Made by a program: the position numbers and the translations under genes. Positions 13,970-22,329 of a stretch of 64,000 bases of DNA are shown piece after piece. The notes under the pieces are model-generated. The model had not been told where the DNA came from. It saw nothing but the letters and a program-made list of their open reading frames with translations, and made no database searches. The DNA is from Cyanophora paradoxa (Eukaryota > Glaucocystophyceae > Cyanophorales > Cyanophoraceae): assembly GCA_004431415.1 (NCBI GenBank), contig QPMI01000607.1, forward strand, positions 1 through 64,000. Direction: 5' to 3'. Positions within the stretch are counted from its first letter, which is position 1; each line of letters begins with the position of its first letter.

Positions 13970-14235
13970 TACTAATGATGTGGAAGCTAGCTGTATCGAT
14001 TTCTAAACCAACCTAAACTCCCGGCTACGAGGTCCTATCTCTACAAAAGACTCCCAATCATGGTATGTCCGCCGCCAGCGCTGCCAAGGGCCTCGCCGCG
14101 CCGTGTGCCAGGCTCCTCGCCAGCCCCAGTAGATTGGGCTACTGGCCGCCTCCTGCCGTCGCCTCCGCCGCCTCCATTTGTTGGTGTTGCGTCCTCCGGC
14201 CCCGCCCCCAGACCGCAATCCCCCAGTGTCTCCCT

Positions 14236-15642
14236 CTAGCGCGGGCGCGCCCTCTGTGTGCCCACGCCCCAAGCATACCTGTTCGTATGGTCGTATACTT
14301 GCATGGCCGCTGAAGCCCGGACCCAGCCGTAGTCGTCTGGCGGGCAGCTCAGGTGTGAGAGGGCTAGGGTTTCCCCGCCTTGGTGGCGGGACTCGAGGGC
14401 ACCGCACTCCCTGCAGCGTTCCCGCTGCCGGGGCTCCGGATCCGCGCGCTTCCTGCGAGCGTTGCCAGCCGTATCGTCAGGCGGCGCGTCGGCCTCGCGC
14501 CCGCGCGCCTCAGTGCGCTTCGCCTTGGCGCGACGTTCTTTCATGACCTTCGTGATCCCGCACGCCTTCTCCCACTCCGCGTACGCCTGGCATCTGGCGG
14601 CCCACGTTTTATGGGCCTGCTCGCCTATGGCCGTCGTCAGCTTGCGCACGACCTGGGCAGCTTTCTTGGCGTCCGTGACGGTCTCGCGAATCATATCGGT
14701 GAGGCCCGCCGGGGGCAGCCCCCGTAGCACGCACATCTGCGCCTGCCGTTCAGCTGCCGTGAGCGTCGGGTCGTTTACTCTCGTGACCTTCAGGGAGCTG
14801 GAGAGCGCGTGTGGCACTGACCGCTTCTGCGCGCCTTCGAGGGCCTCGCTGACCGTCGCTGCGATGCGTGCTTCCGCAGCGGTGCGCGCCTCCGTCGCCA
14901 CCGCGCTGGGGCAGGTGAGGACGTGCTCCAGCGTCTCCTCGGGCCCAGTCACAAGCTGGGGCCGGCCGTCGCCATCGATTTCCCGTGTGCTGCAGAGCGC
15001 ACAGAGTCCTGCCGGGTTCACTTCGCTGTAGAGCTCGGGCGCGTCTCGCTTGCGGACGAGGGCCGTCGCCACCGTACCCAAAACGAGTTTCATGTGCGTA
15101 CCCCGGAAGCAGTTGCTCTCTCGGCTCACTCCGACTCGGCGGGGCCCCATAGCCATCTGATCGTATACTGCGCCGTGATCCACTGGCAGCCGTAGCCACT
15201 CCCCGGCCTTGAGCTGGTTCGCCCACGCGAAGTGCGTGTGGTGCGCGTGAAGCACAGCGGCGTGCCGCCGAGGGTCGCCTTCGACTCGCCTGACTATCCC
15301 GGTCGGTCCCTCGATCGTCAGCACTGCCGGCATGCTGAACTCGGGCGGCAGGAAGATGTTCTCGTCCAGTTCCTCCTGTTCCAGGTGCGCGCCTTGATCG
15401 GCCGCTCTGTCGGCGGCGTCGTTTAGCTCGTGCATATCCTCGTCGCTGTGCGCCTTGACCTTGATAACCGCAGCCGGCCGCTGCCGATCCCGTCCCATCA
15501 CCAGGGCGCGGAACTTGGACCACGCGTACAGCTCAGCGCTGCACGTGTTCCGGATGTAGTCTCGCATGTGCATATCGTGCGCATTCAGCACGAACTTATC
15601 GAACCACGTGCAGACGTTCTGACTGTCCGTGTGCAGGCGCAC
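14236..15642 (-). CDS. LINE ORF, segment 5: RNase H C-half and C-terminal zinc motifs
   Basis: This segment begins with the third RNase H acidic motif (HTDSQN) and carries the fourth (NDAADRAAD) about 80 residues later, completing the RNase H started in the previous segment. Downstream is a Cys/His cluster of the form C-x2-C...H-x4-C (CALC...EHVLTC), a common feature of LINE C-termini, and a second C-x2-C/H-C cluster near the end. The frame joins segment 4 by a one-base shift in a GGGG run near 15,640. As a separate protein it would lack a complete RNase H, so it is read as part of the single LINE polyprotein. Confidence 0.8.
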   Translation of the reverse strand: MRLHTDSQNVCTWFDKFVLNAHDMHMRDYIRNTCSAELYAWSKFRALVMGRDRQRPAAVIKVKAHSDEDMHELNDAADRAADQGAHLEQEELDENIFLPPEFSMPAVLTIEGPTGIVRRVEGDPRRHAAVLHAHHTHFAWANQLKAGEWLRLPVDHGAVYDQMAMGPRRVGVSRESNCFRGTHMKLVLGTVATALVRKRDAPELYSEVNPAGLCALCSTREIDGDGRPQLVTGPEETLEHVLTCPSAVATEARTAAEARIAATVSEALEGAQKRSVPHALSSSLKVTRVNDPTLTAAERQAQMCVLRGLPPAGLTDMIRETVTDAKKAAQVVRKLTTAIGEQAHKTWAARCQAYAEWEKACGITKVMKERRAKAKRTEARGREADAPPDDTAGNARRKRADPEPRQRERCRECGALESRHQGGETLALSHLSCPPDDYGWVRASAAMQVYDHTNRYAWGVGTQRARPR

Positions 15643-17654
15643 CCCTGCGCCGCGAGCACGTCGGCGACGATCGCAGCCTGGAGCTCAGCCTTGTTGTTCT
15701 CTTGAAGCCCGCGCAGCCTGCCAACGTACGTGCCTGCCCATTCCGGGTGGTTCGCCACGGTCCCGTCCGGGAACTCAGCCGGGCTCACGACGCCGAGGCC
15801 CGCGTGCGCCCCTTCCGTTTGACCCTTCTTCAGGCTCCCGTCCGTCCATATCCACTGCTCGAGTTTCCCCGGGCGACGGCCGAGCTTCGCGAGTTCCGCC
15901 TCTTCGATCTGCTCCCAATTTGCCAGCATGTGCTGCCAGTAAACGGTGAGGGTGACCCCTTCCTGCGCCGCCCGGGAGTCCCAGTGGCGCGGCGCTCCGC
16001 CCGCGTAGTAGAGTTCGCTCTGCTCTGCTGAATCTGACACAGGTTGTGCCTCGTCCCGCGGCTCGGCGCCCGGCGTCGCCGCCGCAGCCACTTCCAGCGC
16101 GGCCTGCAGCTCAGCCTCGGCCTCCGGGCTCAGCTGTTCGCGGAGGAAGCGCTCGTCACCATCCTGTACGGCTTTCACGCGGGCCTGGAGAAGCAGCGCC
16201 CTGCGTTTCTCGTCGTCTTGCGTGCGCAGGCCCGGGTCGTAGTACTCCAAGGTCGGTCGCAGGGCGACCTGCTTGCGCCCGCGCTTCGACTTCGTCTCCT
16301 GACCCGCCGCTACCGCCGGCGTCTCCTCCGTCGGTTCGCCTTCCAAGGCGAGGAGGGTATCCTCCTCCTCCCACCAGCCCTTCCCGTGCGTCCACGAGCC
16401 GTCGCACTGACTCATTTCGGGGCAGCGCGATGGAGCATTGCGCGTGCACCGGTCGTCATGGTGCCAGTACTGCTTCCCTGTCCCCTGCACCGCCGTGTAC
16501 GTGCTCGTCCGCCCCTCTATTTCGGGGTGCCGGCAGTGACCGTCGCACCGGCAGTAGAGTCCCTCTTTCTCCGCGTCGGGGTCCGCGCCCTTTGGCACCG
16601 GCACCCAGTGCTCCAGCAGGTACTCCGACGCTAATATGCTGCCCGTCTCGGATTTGAACGTAACGACTCGCCCCACGTGGGGCTCGGCAGATTCATCGTG
16701 CAGTTGCTCCGCCTCAAATACGGCTACGAACGCGTCCTTTGCCCACTTCACCTTCCGGGCCCCGCCAGGGAGCGAGGCCATGGCTGACGCGCGCTCTCCT
16801 GCCCGCCGCATCGGGTGCCGCAGCTGCTTCCCATCAACCGCGAGCGCGTTCGCTACCTCACGCCACCACGCAGGCTCGCTCTTCTGCAGCGTTCCCTTGG
16901 GCGCGCCCATGTACAGGTCCTGCCAGGTTCGCAGGGTCTCGCCGTCCGCTGCCGTCACCGCGTCCATGGTCGTCACGCCCGCCCCGTACAGGGCAGGGGC
17001 CGCGACGCTGAAGACGGATCTTGGGATGTGCATTGCCACGACGTAGCGCCGGTCGAGGCGCTCCGGGTCAGGCCAAGGCTCCGCCCCGGGCAAGGTGCGG
17101 AACGCCGCATAGCGCGCGTGATTCGACATCAGCCGGTACTTACGGCGCTGCATTTGCGGCATGATCGCCGCCAGGGAGTTCCCGCGGGCGAGTTCGCTGG
17201 AGATGGGCGCGTTTAGGAACTCGGTCGGGAGCAGAGGCACCCCAAGCTTCTCCTGCAGTGCGCGCACCCGGTGCCGTACCCCCCGAGCCAGCAGCGAGCC
17301 CTCGGGCGCGCAGAGCCGGATCTGAGCCTCTGTGATTTGCGCCTCCGCTTGCAGGTGGGCTGTTCGTTTGAGGCTGTACCCCCCGTGGCTCCAGATTGCG
17401 TAATTCGTCGTCGAGGCGGCGAGGTTCCCGTGGTGCTTGACGACCCTCATCCAAATACGATCGAGTTCCTGGCACTGACTCTCGCTCAGGGTCATGAGCT
17501 TCAGGCCGTACGAGATGCGGGCCTGCACTACGGCCTCGACAAGGTAGCAGGCCTCGTTCGCGGTGAGCTTCTTGCGTTCTATCAGCGCGACTGCGCCCCG
17601 CGCCTGATCGCAGATGTACTGCCACTGACGATCCCAGTTCAGGTTTGCGCTCAT
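15585..17654 (-). CDS. LINE ORF, segment 4: RT thumb/connection and RNase H N-half
   Basis: The segment opens with the residues that normally follow the RT LLG motif, continues through a helical region (ARISYGLKLMTLSESQCQEL) typical of the post-RT part of LINE proteins, then a long Cys-rich linker (CRCDGHCRHPE and following cysteines), and ends in an RNase H fold start with WTDGS (first Asp) and NNKAELQA (Glu). Its ATG overlaps the TGA of segment 3 (ATGA), which could suggest coupled reinitiation, but the join falls inside a conserved RT motif, so one lost G in a GGG run is the simpler explanation. Confidence 0.75.
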   Translation of the reverse strand: MSANLNWDRQWQYICDQARGAVALIERKKLTANEACYLVEAVVQARISYGLKLMTLSESQCQELDRIWMRVVKHHGNLAASTTNYAIWSHGGYSLKRTAHLQAEAQITEAQIRLCAPEGSLLARGVRHRVRALQEKLGVPLLPTEFLNAPISSELARGNSLAAIMPQMQRRKYRLMSNHARYAAFRTLPGAEPWPDPERLDRRYVVAMHIPRSVFSVAAPALYGAGVTTMDAVTAADGETLRTWQDLYMGAPKGTLQKSEPAWWREVANALAVDGKQLRHPMRRAGERASAMASLPGGARKVKWAKDAFVAVFEAEQLHDESAEPHVGRVVTFKSETGSILASEYLLEHWVPVPKGADPDAEKEGLYCRCDGHCRHPEIEGRTSTYTAVQGTGKQYWHHDDRCTRNAPSRCPEMSQCDGSWTHGKGWWEEEDTLLALEGEPTEETPAVAAGQETKSKRGRKQVALRPTLEYYDPGLRTQDDEKRRALLLQARVKAVQDGDERFLREQLSPEAEAELQAALEVAAAATPGAEPRDEAQPVSDSAEQSELYYAGGAPRHWDSRAAQEGVTLTVYWQHMLANWEQIEEAELAKLGRRPGKLEQWIWTDGSLKKGQTEGAHAGLGVVSPAEFPDGTVANHPEWAGTYVGRLRGLQENNKAELQAAIVADVLAAQGCACTRTVRTSARGSISSC

Positions 17655-18301
17655 GTATACCCGAGGAGCTTGAAGTGCTCTTGGGGCTGGCGGACAAGTC
17701 CGACGGGGGTACCGTTGATCTTCGGCGGGGAGGGCTGCTTCTCCTTCTTCTTCGCGGCGGGGTGGGCCCCAGGTTTGCTCTCAACTTCGCGACGTGCGTT
17801 GTTCCACGTGAAGATCGTCTTCTTCGCGTTGACCTCGATATCGTGCAGGCGGAAGAACTCGCCGGCCACGTCGGCCTGGGCCTGTAGCCCCCGCATGCTT
17901 CCGCTCATCCACTTCGTGTCATCGGCGTACGCCACGCCGCTGACGCGGGCCCGGCCCTCGCGTTCCGCAGCATCGGTCTCCCTCGGGTTCCCCATCACGT
18001 ACGCCGTGCCCGGCTCCTCCCAGCTCTCGGGGTGGGCATAGTGCTCTATCGTCTTTGCCGTCTTCTTTCCGTGCTGGCGCTCGTGCTGATCCAGGCGCTC
18101 TTGCGCGCAGAGGAGGGCATCGTAGAAGATCAGCCAGTGCAGCGGCGACTCGACACCGCCCTGCGGCAGCCCGCACTCGAGCTCGAACTCGTCGGAGAGG
18201 CCGTGACCGGAGATTGCCCGCGCCCTGCGGCGCCGGAATATGTTCCTGTGGAGCTCGATGTACCCCTCGGGTACGTTCAGCCTCCGCATCGAGAGCTCCA
18301 T
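17651..18301 (-). CDS. LINE ORF, segment 3: RT palm with YADD
   Basis: This part of the reverse transcriptase contains CGLPQGGVESP (motif 4/B region), the catalytic GVAYADDTKW (YADD, motif C) and the following HFKLLG motif. The first catalytic Asp (in DIRRAYDSV) lies in the same frame just upstream of the first ATG, beyond the nominal start at 18,301, showing that the true frame extends up to the break near 18,363. All residues expected of an active polymerase centre are present. Confidence 0.85.
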   Translation of the reverse strand: MELSMRRLNVPEGYIELHRNIFRRRRARAISGHGLSDEFELECGLPQGGVESPLHWLIFYDALLCAQERLDQHERQHGKKTAKTIEHYAHPESWEEPGTAYVMGNPRETDAAEREGRARVSGVAYADDTKWMSGSMRGLQAQADVAGEFFRLHDIEVNAKKTIFTWNNARREVESKPGAHPAAKKKEKQPSPPKINGTPVGLVRQPQEHFKLLGYT

Positions 18302-19797
18302 GCTCTCCCACGAGACGGAGTCGTACGCTCGCCTGATATCCTGCAGCAGGATGTACAGGGCTTCTTGAACTCCTTCGCGTCCTCGAGGACTGCGTTAAAG
18401 ACGTGGAGGGCGTCGTCCGTCGAGCAACCAGGTCTGAAGCCGTAGTTGGCCCCTTTCAGGAGCCCGTTCTGATGGATTGTCCGGGACAGGCGCGCGTTCA
18501 GGAGGCCAGTGGTCAGCTTCAAGGCCACCTCCTGCAGGGTGATCGGTCGCAGGTTATTTTCGATATCCCCGTCCCACTCCCGGCTCTTAGTAATGCCGAG
18601 AATGTTGCCCTGACACACGGCATCCGGCAGGTCCCGGAGGCGGATCGCTTCAGCCACCAGCGAGAGCAGCAGCTTCCGGTCCCAGTGTACGGGCTCCTCT
18701 TCCGTGGCCTCCTCGGCGCTCTCGTCGGCTGGGCTCGGGCCCTCCGGCGCTGGGCCACCGGCCTCGTCGCCCTTACCGTCTTTGGGCTTCGGCTTGGGCA
18801 CCGGCGCCCATAGGAACTTTACCATAGCATACGAGAAGTTCGACGGCCCGGCTGCCGTGTTTCTTAGCGTTTTAATGTAGTCGCCGAGCTCGCCTTCGCT
18901 CGGCACCGACATGTCGTTTCGGAATAGTTCAGGATCCGCGTATGCTTTTGGCTCGTATTCCAACCTCCAGAAGTCGAGCAGTTCTTTCCCCATGCTATCC
19001 TTCAGCGCGCTTTCCGGTATTGTCTCTGGGGTGCAGCCCACGCGTGGGCGTCGGCGCCGGCACCATTTCCGCCAGTGCTCTTTTAGGAGTCGTTTCACTT
19101 CCTCAGGCTCCGTGTAGATTTCATACGTTTTTCCGTCCTTGGACACACGCGTGATGTGCATGATCGGGCGGTTTCGCGGCTTTTCTAGCACCGCGGCTAT
19201 ATAGGATCCGAGCTGGCGGCCGTCCATGAACTTGTCTAGCCTCTCTTTTAATGCCCTCTCGACGTCCTCCGCCTGGAGCGCCCGGCGGATTTTCTGCAGG
19301 TCGTGCCGCGTCCGGTTTCGCCATACTTTCAGCTCCCGGAAGAAGGTCGCCCAGTCTTCTTTGAGCTGCCGCCGGTGCACCTCGGCCCAGTCCTCTTCCT
19401 GATCAGCCGGGGGGGTACCTGGGGACCGGGGTACGGCTGGGACCGGCGCGGGGCTACCGCTGCGCGAGCCTTGTGAGCTGTGCGAGCTCGAGTGCGCATG
19501 TGGGGATCCGGGCGGCGGTGAGCCTTGCTCAGCCCTTGCTTGGCGCCGTTCAGCCGGACGGAGCGGGAAGGGTCGGAGGCCTTCCCTGGCGGTCACGTAG
19601 TGCAGCAGCTTCTCGATCGCCTGGACCGTCAGCTCCGACGGGATCCCGCCTGGTTCCTTCCTCCAAGCAGCGAGAATGCGGGCGACTCTGGCGTCGGCCT
19701 TCGCCTGCCACGGCAGGTTGCGCGGCTTGGTCGGCTTCCCCCTCGGCCCCTCATGCATAGATGTTCCTTTGCCACCTCCTGAACAAGGCTCGCGCAC
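18277..19797 (-). CDS. LINE ORF, segment 2: linker and RT fingers
   Basis: The N-terminal 250 residues are basic, Pro/Ser-rich linker with coiled-coil character. The C-terminal part has the RT motifs NNLRPITLQEVALKL (R-P-I-T block) and GANYGFRPGCSTDDAL (motif 2a/A-proximal, F-R-P-G-x-S). The true frame extends back to the break in a G run near 19,745, where the endonuclease segment leaves off. The segment ends in nonsense residues after EDAKEFKK, beyond a CCC run at about 18,363 where one base appears to be missing. Confidence 0.8.
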   Translation of the reverse strand: MREPCSGGGKGTSMHEGPRGKPTKPRNLPWQAKADARVARILAAWRKEPGGIPSELTVQAIEKLLHYVTAREGLRPFPLRPAERRQARAEQGSPPPGSPHAHSSSHSSQGSRSGSPAPVPAVPRSPGTPPADQEEDWAEVHRRQLKEDWATFFRELKVWRNRTRHDLQKIRRALQAEDVERALKERLDKFMDGRQLGSYIAAVLEKPRNRPIMHITRVSKDGKTYEIYTEPEEVKRLLKEHWRKWCRRRRPRVGCTPETIPESALKDSMGKELLDFWRLEYEPKAYADPELFRNDMSVPSEGELGDYIKTLRNTAAGPSNFSYAMVKFLWAPVPKPKPKDGKGDEAGGPAPEGPSPADESAEEATEEEPVHWDRKLLLSLVAEAIRLRDLPDAVCQGNILGITKSREWDGDIENNLRPITLQEVALKLTTGLLNARLSRTIHQNGLLKGANYGFRPGCSTDDALHVFNAVLEDAKEFKKPCTSCCRISGERTTPSRGRAWSSRCGG

Positions 19798-21236
19798 GCA
19801 GCGTGGATGCGGCTCAGTCGTTCGAGACGCTCTTCCGGCGTGCCCTCGCCGACGGCGTCAAGGTCCGCCCCGACAGCTTCGCCGAGCTGCCTGTTTAGCT
19901 CTCTTTTCAGCTCATCTTTCTCGTTTTGTGTGCGCTTCAGGCCGTCCGGGTCAAATACTGGTGGCCCGGGTTTCGGTTCTGGCTTCGGTCCCACCGGCGC
20001 TGTCATGCCCGCCTCCTTCAGGTCGAAGTCCGCGAACGCTGGATAGTGGTCCGAGTCGTGCGGCGCATCGACCCACGCGGGGCACGTGTGCGCGCTGAGG
20101 AGCACGTGATCCAGTGATTCCGAGACCAGCACTGCATCGATGCGCGCCGCGTGCCAGAGCGCATCTTTTGGTAGGTCAGCCGGCGTTTCCTCCTCTGCTT
20201 CGCGTTCCGCGTCCTCTGACTCGTCTACGCCGTCTGACGGCACAGGTGCCGCCGCCGCCCCGACCGACGCCCCTTGGCCCTTGCTTCCGTGCGGGGTGCG
20301 GTGCGTGATCTCGCGTGCTCCGCAGAGAGTTCCGTCATCATGTTTCGCCGCGTGGGACATCCCGGCGTCGCGCAGGTCCCACGAGTCGATCATCGTGTGC
20401 CACCACTTCCGTTCGGCTTTGTGGCTCTGGGCCAGGGCGCCGTTTCGGATGCGCGAGCTCGACGGGACCGGGACCGAGTTCCAGTCTCCCAGGAGCAGCA
20501 GGTGCGCGTTTTCACGCTCGTAGAAGTCGTCGTACATCTTCGTCAGTTCTTCGACGACCTTCTCCTGATCCTGGCGATGCGCAGCTTTGCTCTCGGACGC
20601 GGGCATGTACACGCTCGCCACGAAGAGCTGGAGGTTCCCTTTGAAGCGGAGCTCGAATCCGATCAGCCGGCCCTGGACCTCGTACTTCGTCGTGAGGTGC
20701 TTGACCCATTGCGGCGCGACCCAGAGAGCGGCGCCGCTCCCTCGCGTTCCGTCTCCTGATTTTAGCGTGTACAGGAGCTTTCCGTGCGTTATCGCGCCTT
20801 CCGGCTGGAGCGGGTCCTCCCCTCTCGACCTCAGGGCGGCGGCCATCTGGGGCCTTGTCATCGACAGCTCCTGCACGCCCGCTACATCGACGTCCCAGCG
20901 GCAGCAGAATTCTTCTAGCTGCTGCAGCTTGTAGGCGCTGGACCCTCTCGTGTTGAAGGTCATGGTCCTCAGCACCCCGTCCGGTTTCTGCTTCCTGATA
21001 GCCGGCTCGTCCCCTATGAAGTCGCCACCTTCGGGGAACAGTCTGGGGGGAAAGACATTCTCCAGACGGAGCGTCGCAGCCGCCGCGGGTCCCGCGCCCC
21101 CGGCCTTCTTGTTCAGCTGCAGCTTGGTTGCATTTTGTTTCTTTTGGCCCGTCGGCTTGCTGCCGGACGCCTTTGTAGGTGGGGCTGCTTTTGCCGCGGC
21201 GGGGGCCGCGGCCGCAGATTTAGTTTTCTTTTTCAT
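19629..21236 (-). CDS. LINE ORF, segment 1: APE-type endonuclease
   Basis: It begins at the ATG at 21,236 with a Lys/Ala-rich N-terminus of about 60 residues. The endonuclease/exonuclease/phosphatase fold spans residues about 88-405 with all diagnostic motifs: MTFNTRG (N95), VQE (E123), SVYMPA, LLLGDWNS (D251, N253), ARIDAVLVS (R365, D367) and SDHYP (D396, H397). An acidic insertion (about 336-353) lies between the DWN and RID motifs. The last 45 residues are frame-shifted read-through after the G run near 19,745. The enzyme would nick target DNA for target-primed reverse transcription. Confidence 0.88.
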   Translation of the reverse strand: MKKKTKSAAAAPAAAKAAPPTKASGSKPTGQKKQNATKLQLNKKAGGAGPAAAATLRLENVFPPRLFPEGGDFIGDEPAIRKQKPDGVLRTMTFNTRGSSAYKLQQLEEFCCRWDVDVAGVQELSMTRPQMAAALRSRGEDPLQPEGAITHGKLLYTLKSGDGTRGSGAALWVAPQWVKHLTTKYEVQGRLIGFELRFKGNLQLFVASVYMPASESKAAHRQDQEKVVEELTKMYDDFYERENAHLLLLGDWNSVPVPSSSRIRNGALAQSHKAERKWWHTMIDSWDLRDAGMSHAAKHDDGTLCGAREITHRTPHGSKGQGASVGAAAAPVPSDGVDESEDAEREAEEETPADLPKDALWHAARIDAVLVSESLDHVLLSAHTCPAWVDAPHDSDHYPAFADFDLKEAGMTAPVGPKPEPKPGPPVFDPDGLKRTQNEKDELKRELNRQLGEAVGADLDAVGEGTPEERLERLSRIHAACASLVQEVAKEHLCMRGRGGSRPSRATCRGRRRPTPESPAFSLLGGRNQAGSRRS

Positions 21237-22314
21237 TTAGTAACATTAGATGCGTGGACTTTTTGCATCCCAGTGCCCCCGCGGATGTGCACGGGAAAGC
21301 TATGACCTGCGGGGCAGATACCGGTGGTGCGGTTGACAAGGCCTGAGCGGGGAGGTTACAGGCAAGCTTAAGCCTGCTAGAAGTGAAGGGATTCTCATTG
21401 TCAGAGCACAGAGCACAGAGGGAGCACAAAGGGCGGTGGCTAGCGATGCTCATGATCAAATCTAGACGCCGGCTAGCGCTGCGGCAACGGCCGCTTGCTG
21501 GGGGCACGCGCATATGCAGCCGGGCGGAGCGCGGGGCCAGCGACGAGGTCAAAAGGGCTTCCTCGGACAAGTCTTCGACTTGCAGGTCGTACTGGCTATG
21601 GTCTGATAGCGACGCATGCGCAGCTGGGCTGCTCTGCGCAACGAAGACGTGAACGTCAACGTGCAATCTCGAGGGCAGCAGGGATTCGTCGGCAGCACTT
21701 CTTTCAGAGACTAAGGCGGCATCCGGGGCGCGGCGTGGTCGCCGGCAGGAACTGGCATGGATCGTTTGCACTGCGGGCACGACTGAGTCGCCGGAGCTTG
21801 ACCCGGGGCCGGGAAAAGCTCGATCGGCGAAGAGACATTCCGAATCACGACTCGAAAGTCGGAGATCAAATTCCGTGGGCGCCCGGCGGGCCACCGAGCA
21901 ACAAGCGAAATCCCGGCGGGCCGAACGGACGTACGCGGCGGCGGCGGGGATCTAAGTCTATGTTTTAGAGGGTCTGGGCATGTGCACGCCGCCGCGAGGG
22001 AGCTTGCGCAGGCAGCGGGGGCACGAGAACTATTCAAATTTCGGGAACATGGCGCGCGCCAGAGGGCTTCCCCTGACTGAGAACAACTTCTATTCCATGG
22101 ATTTGGTGGCGAAAGGTCCGATTTTAGAGCGAAACGCGAGAGGACGGCCGGCATACCTCCATCTCCGGAATTCCGTTGATGTCGATACCACCGGGCGCGC
22201 CAGGGGCTACCGAATGCTTCTACGCTAGCCGCTGGTCCCGCCGCGCTTTTGCACGAGCAGGAAAGACGTTTTCAGGAAGCCCCCTTTTTTTGGGGTACAC
22301 GAAAAACTCTGACC
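21237..22314 (-). other. LINE 5' region
   Basis: About 1.08 kb between the LINE start codon and the 5' edge of the insertion. Open frames here (for example 21,220-21,894 and 21,711-22,154 on the minus strand) have no recognisable ORF1 features such as an RRM, zinc knuckles or a clear coiled coil, so I read it as 5' untranslated/promoter sequence. The junction with the target-site duplication is at 22,314/22,315. Confidence 0.5.
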
Positions 22315-22329
22315 TCGATCCTGCACGGC
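22315..22329. repeat. Right target-site duplication of the LINE
   Basis: Exact repeat of 13,779-13,793; the macrosatellite unit interrupted at 13,793 resumes here with CCCGGACATCTTTCC. Confidence 0.9.

Larger units (their letters stand above)
13794..22314 (-). mobile_element. 8.5-kb LINE (APE endonuclease - RT - RNase H)
   Basis: This is a non-LTR retrotransposon in minus orientation, bounded by a 15-bp target-site duplication. The coding part runs from 21,236 down to 14,236: an apurinic/apyrimidinic-type endonuclease, a reverse transcriptase, an RNase H domain, and a C-terminal Cys/His region. About 1.08 kb of 5' sequence (21,237-22,314) and 0.44 kb of 3' sequence (13,794-14,235) flank it. 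No poly(A) is visible at the 3' end. The reading frame is broken at four places (about 19,745, 18,363, 17,657 and 15,640), each explained by one missing base in a G/C run; with four bases added the span is divisible by three and would encode about 2,334 residues. RNase H carriage places it near the I/RNase H-bearing LINE groups; the exact clade cannot be assigned by eye. Confidence 0.9.

Noticed and set aside
17651-17657. ATGA overlap between LINE segments as a programmed stop-reinitiation site
   Set aside because: The overlap falls inside the conserved RT region after YADD, where no LINE separates its ORFs; one missing G in GGG restores the motif.
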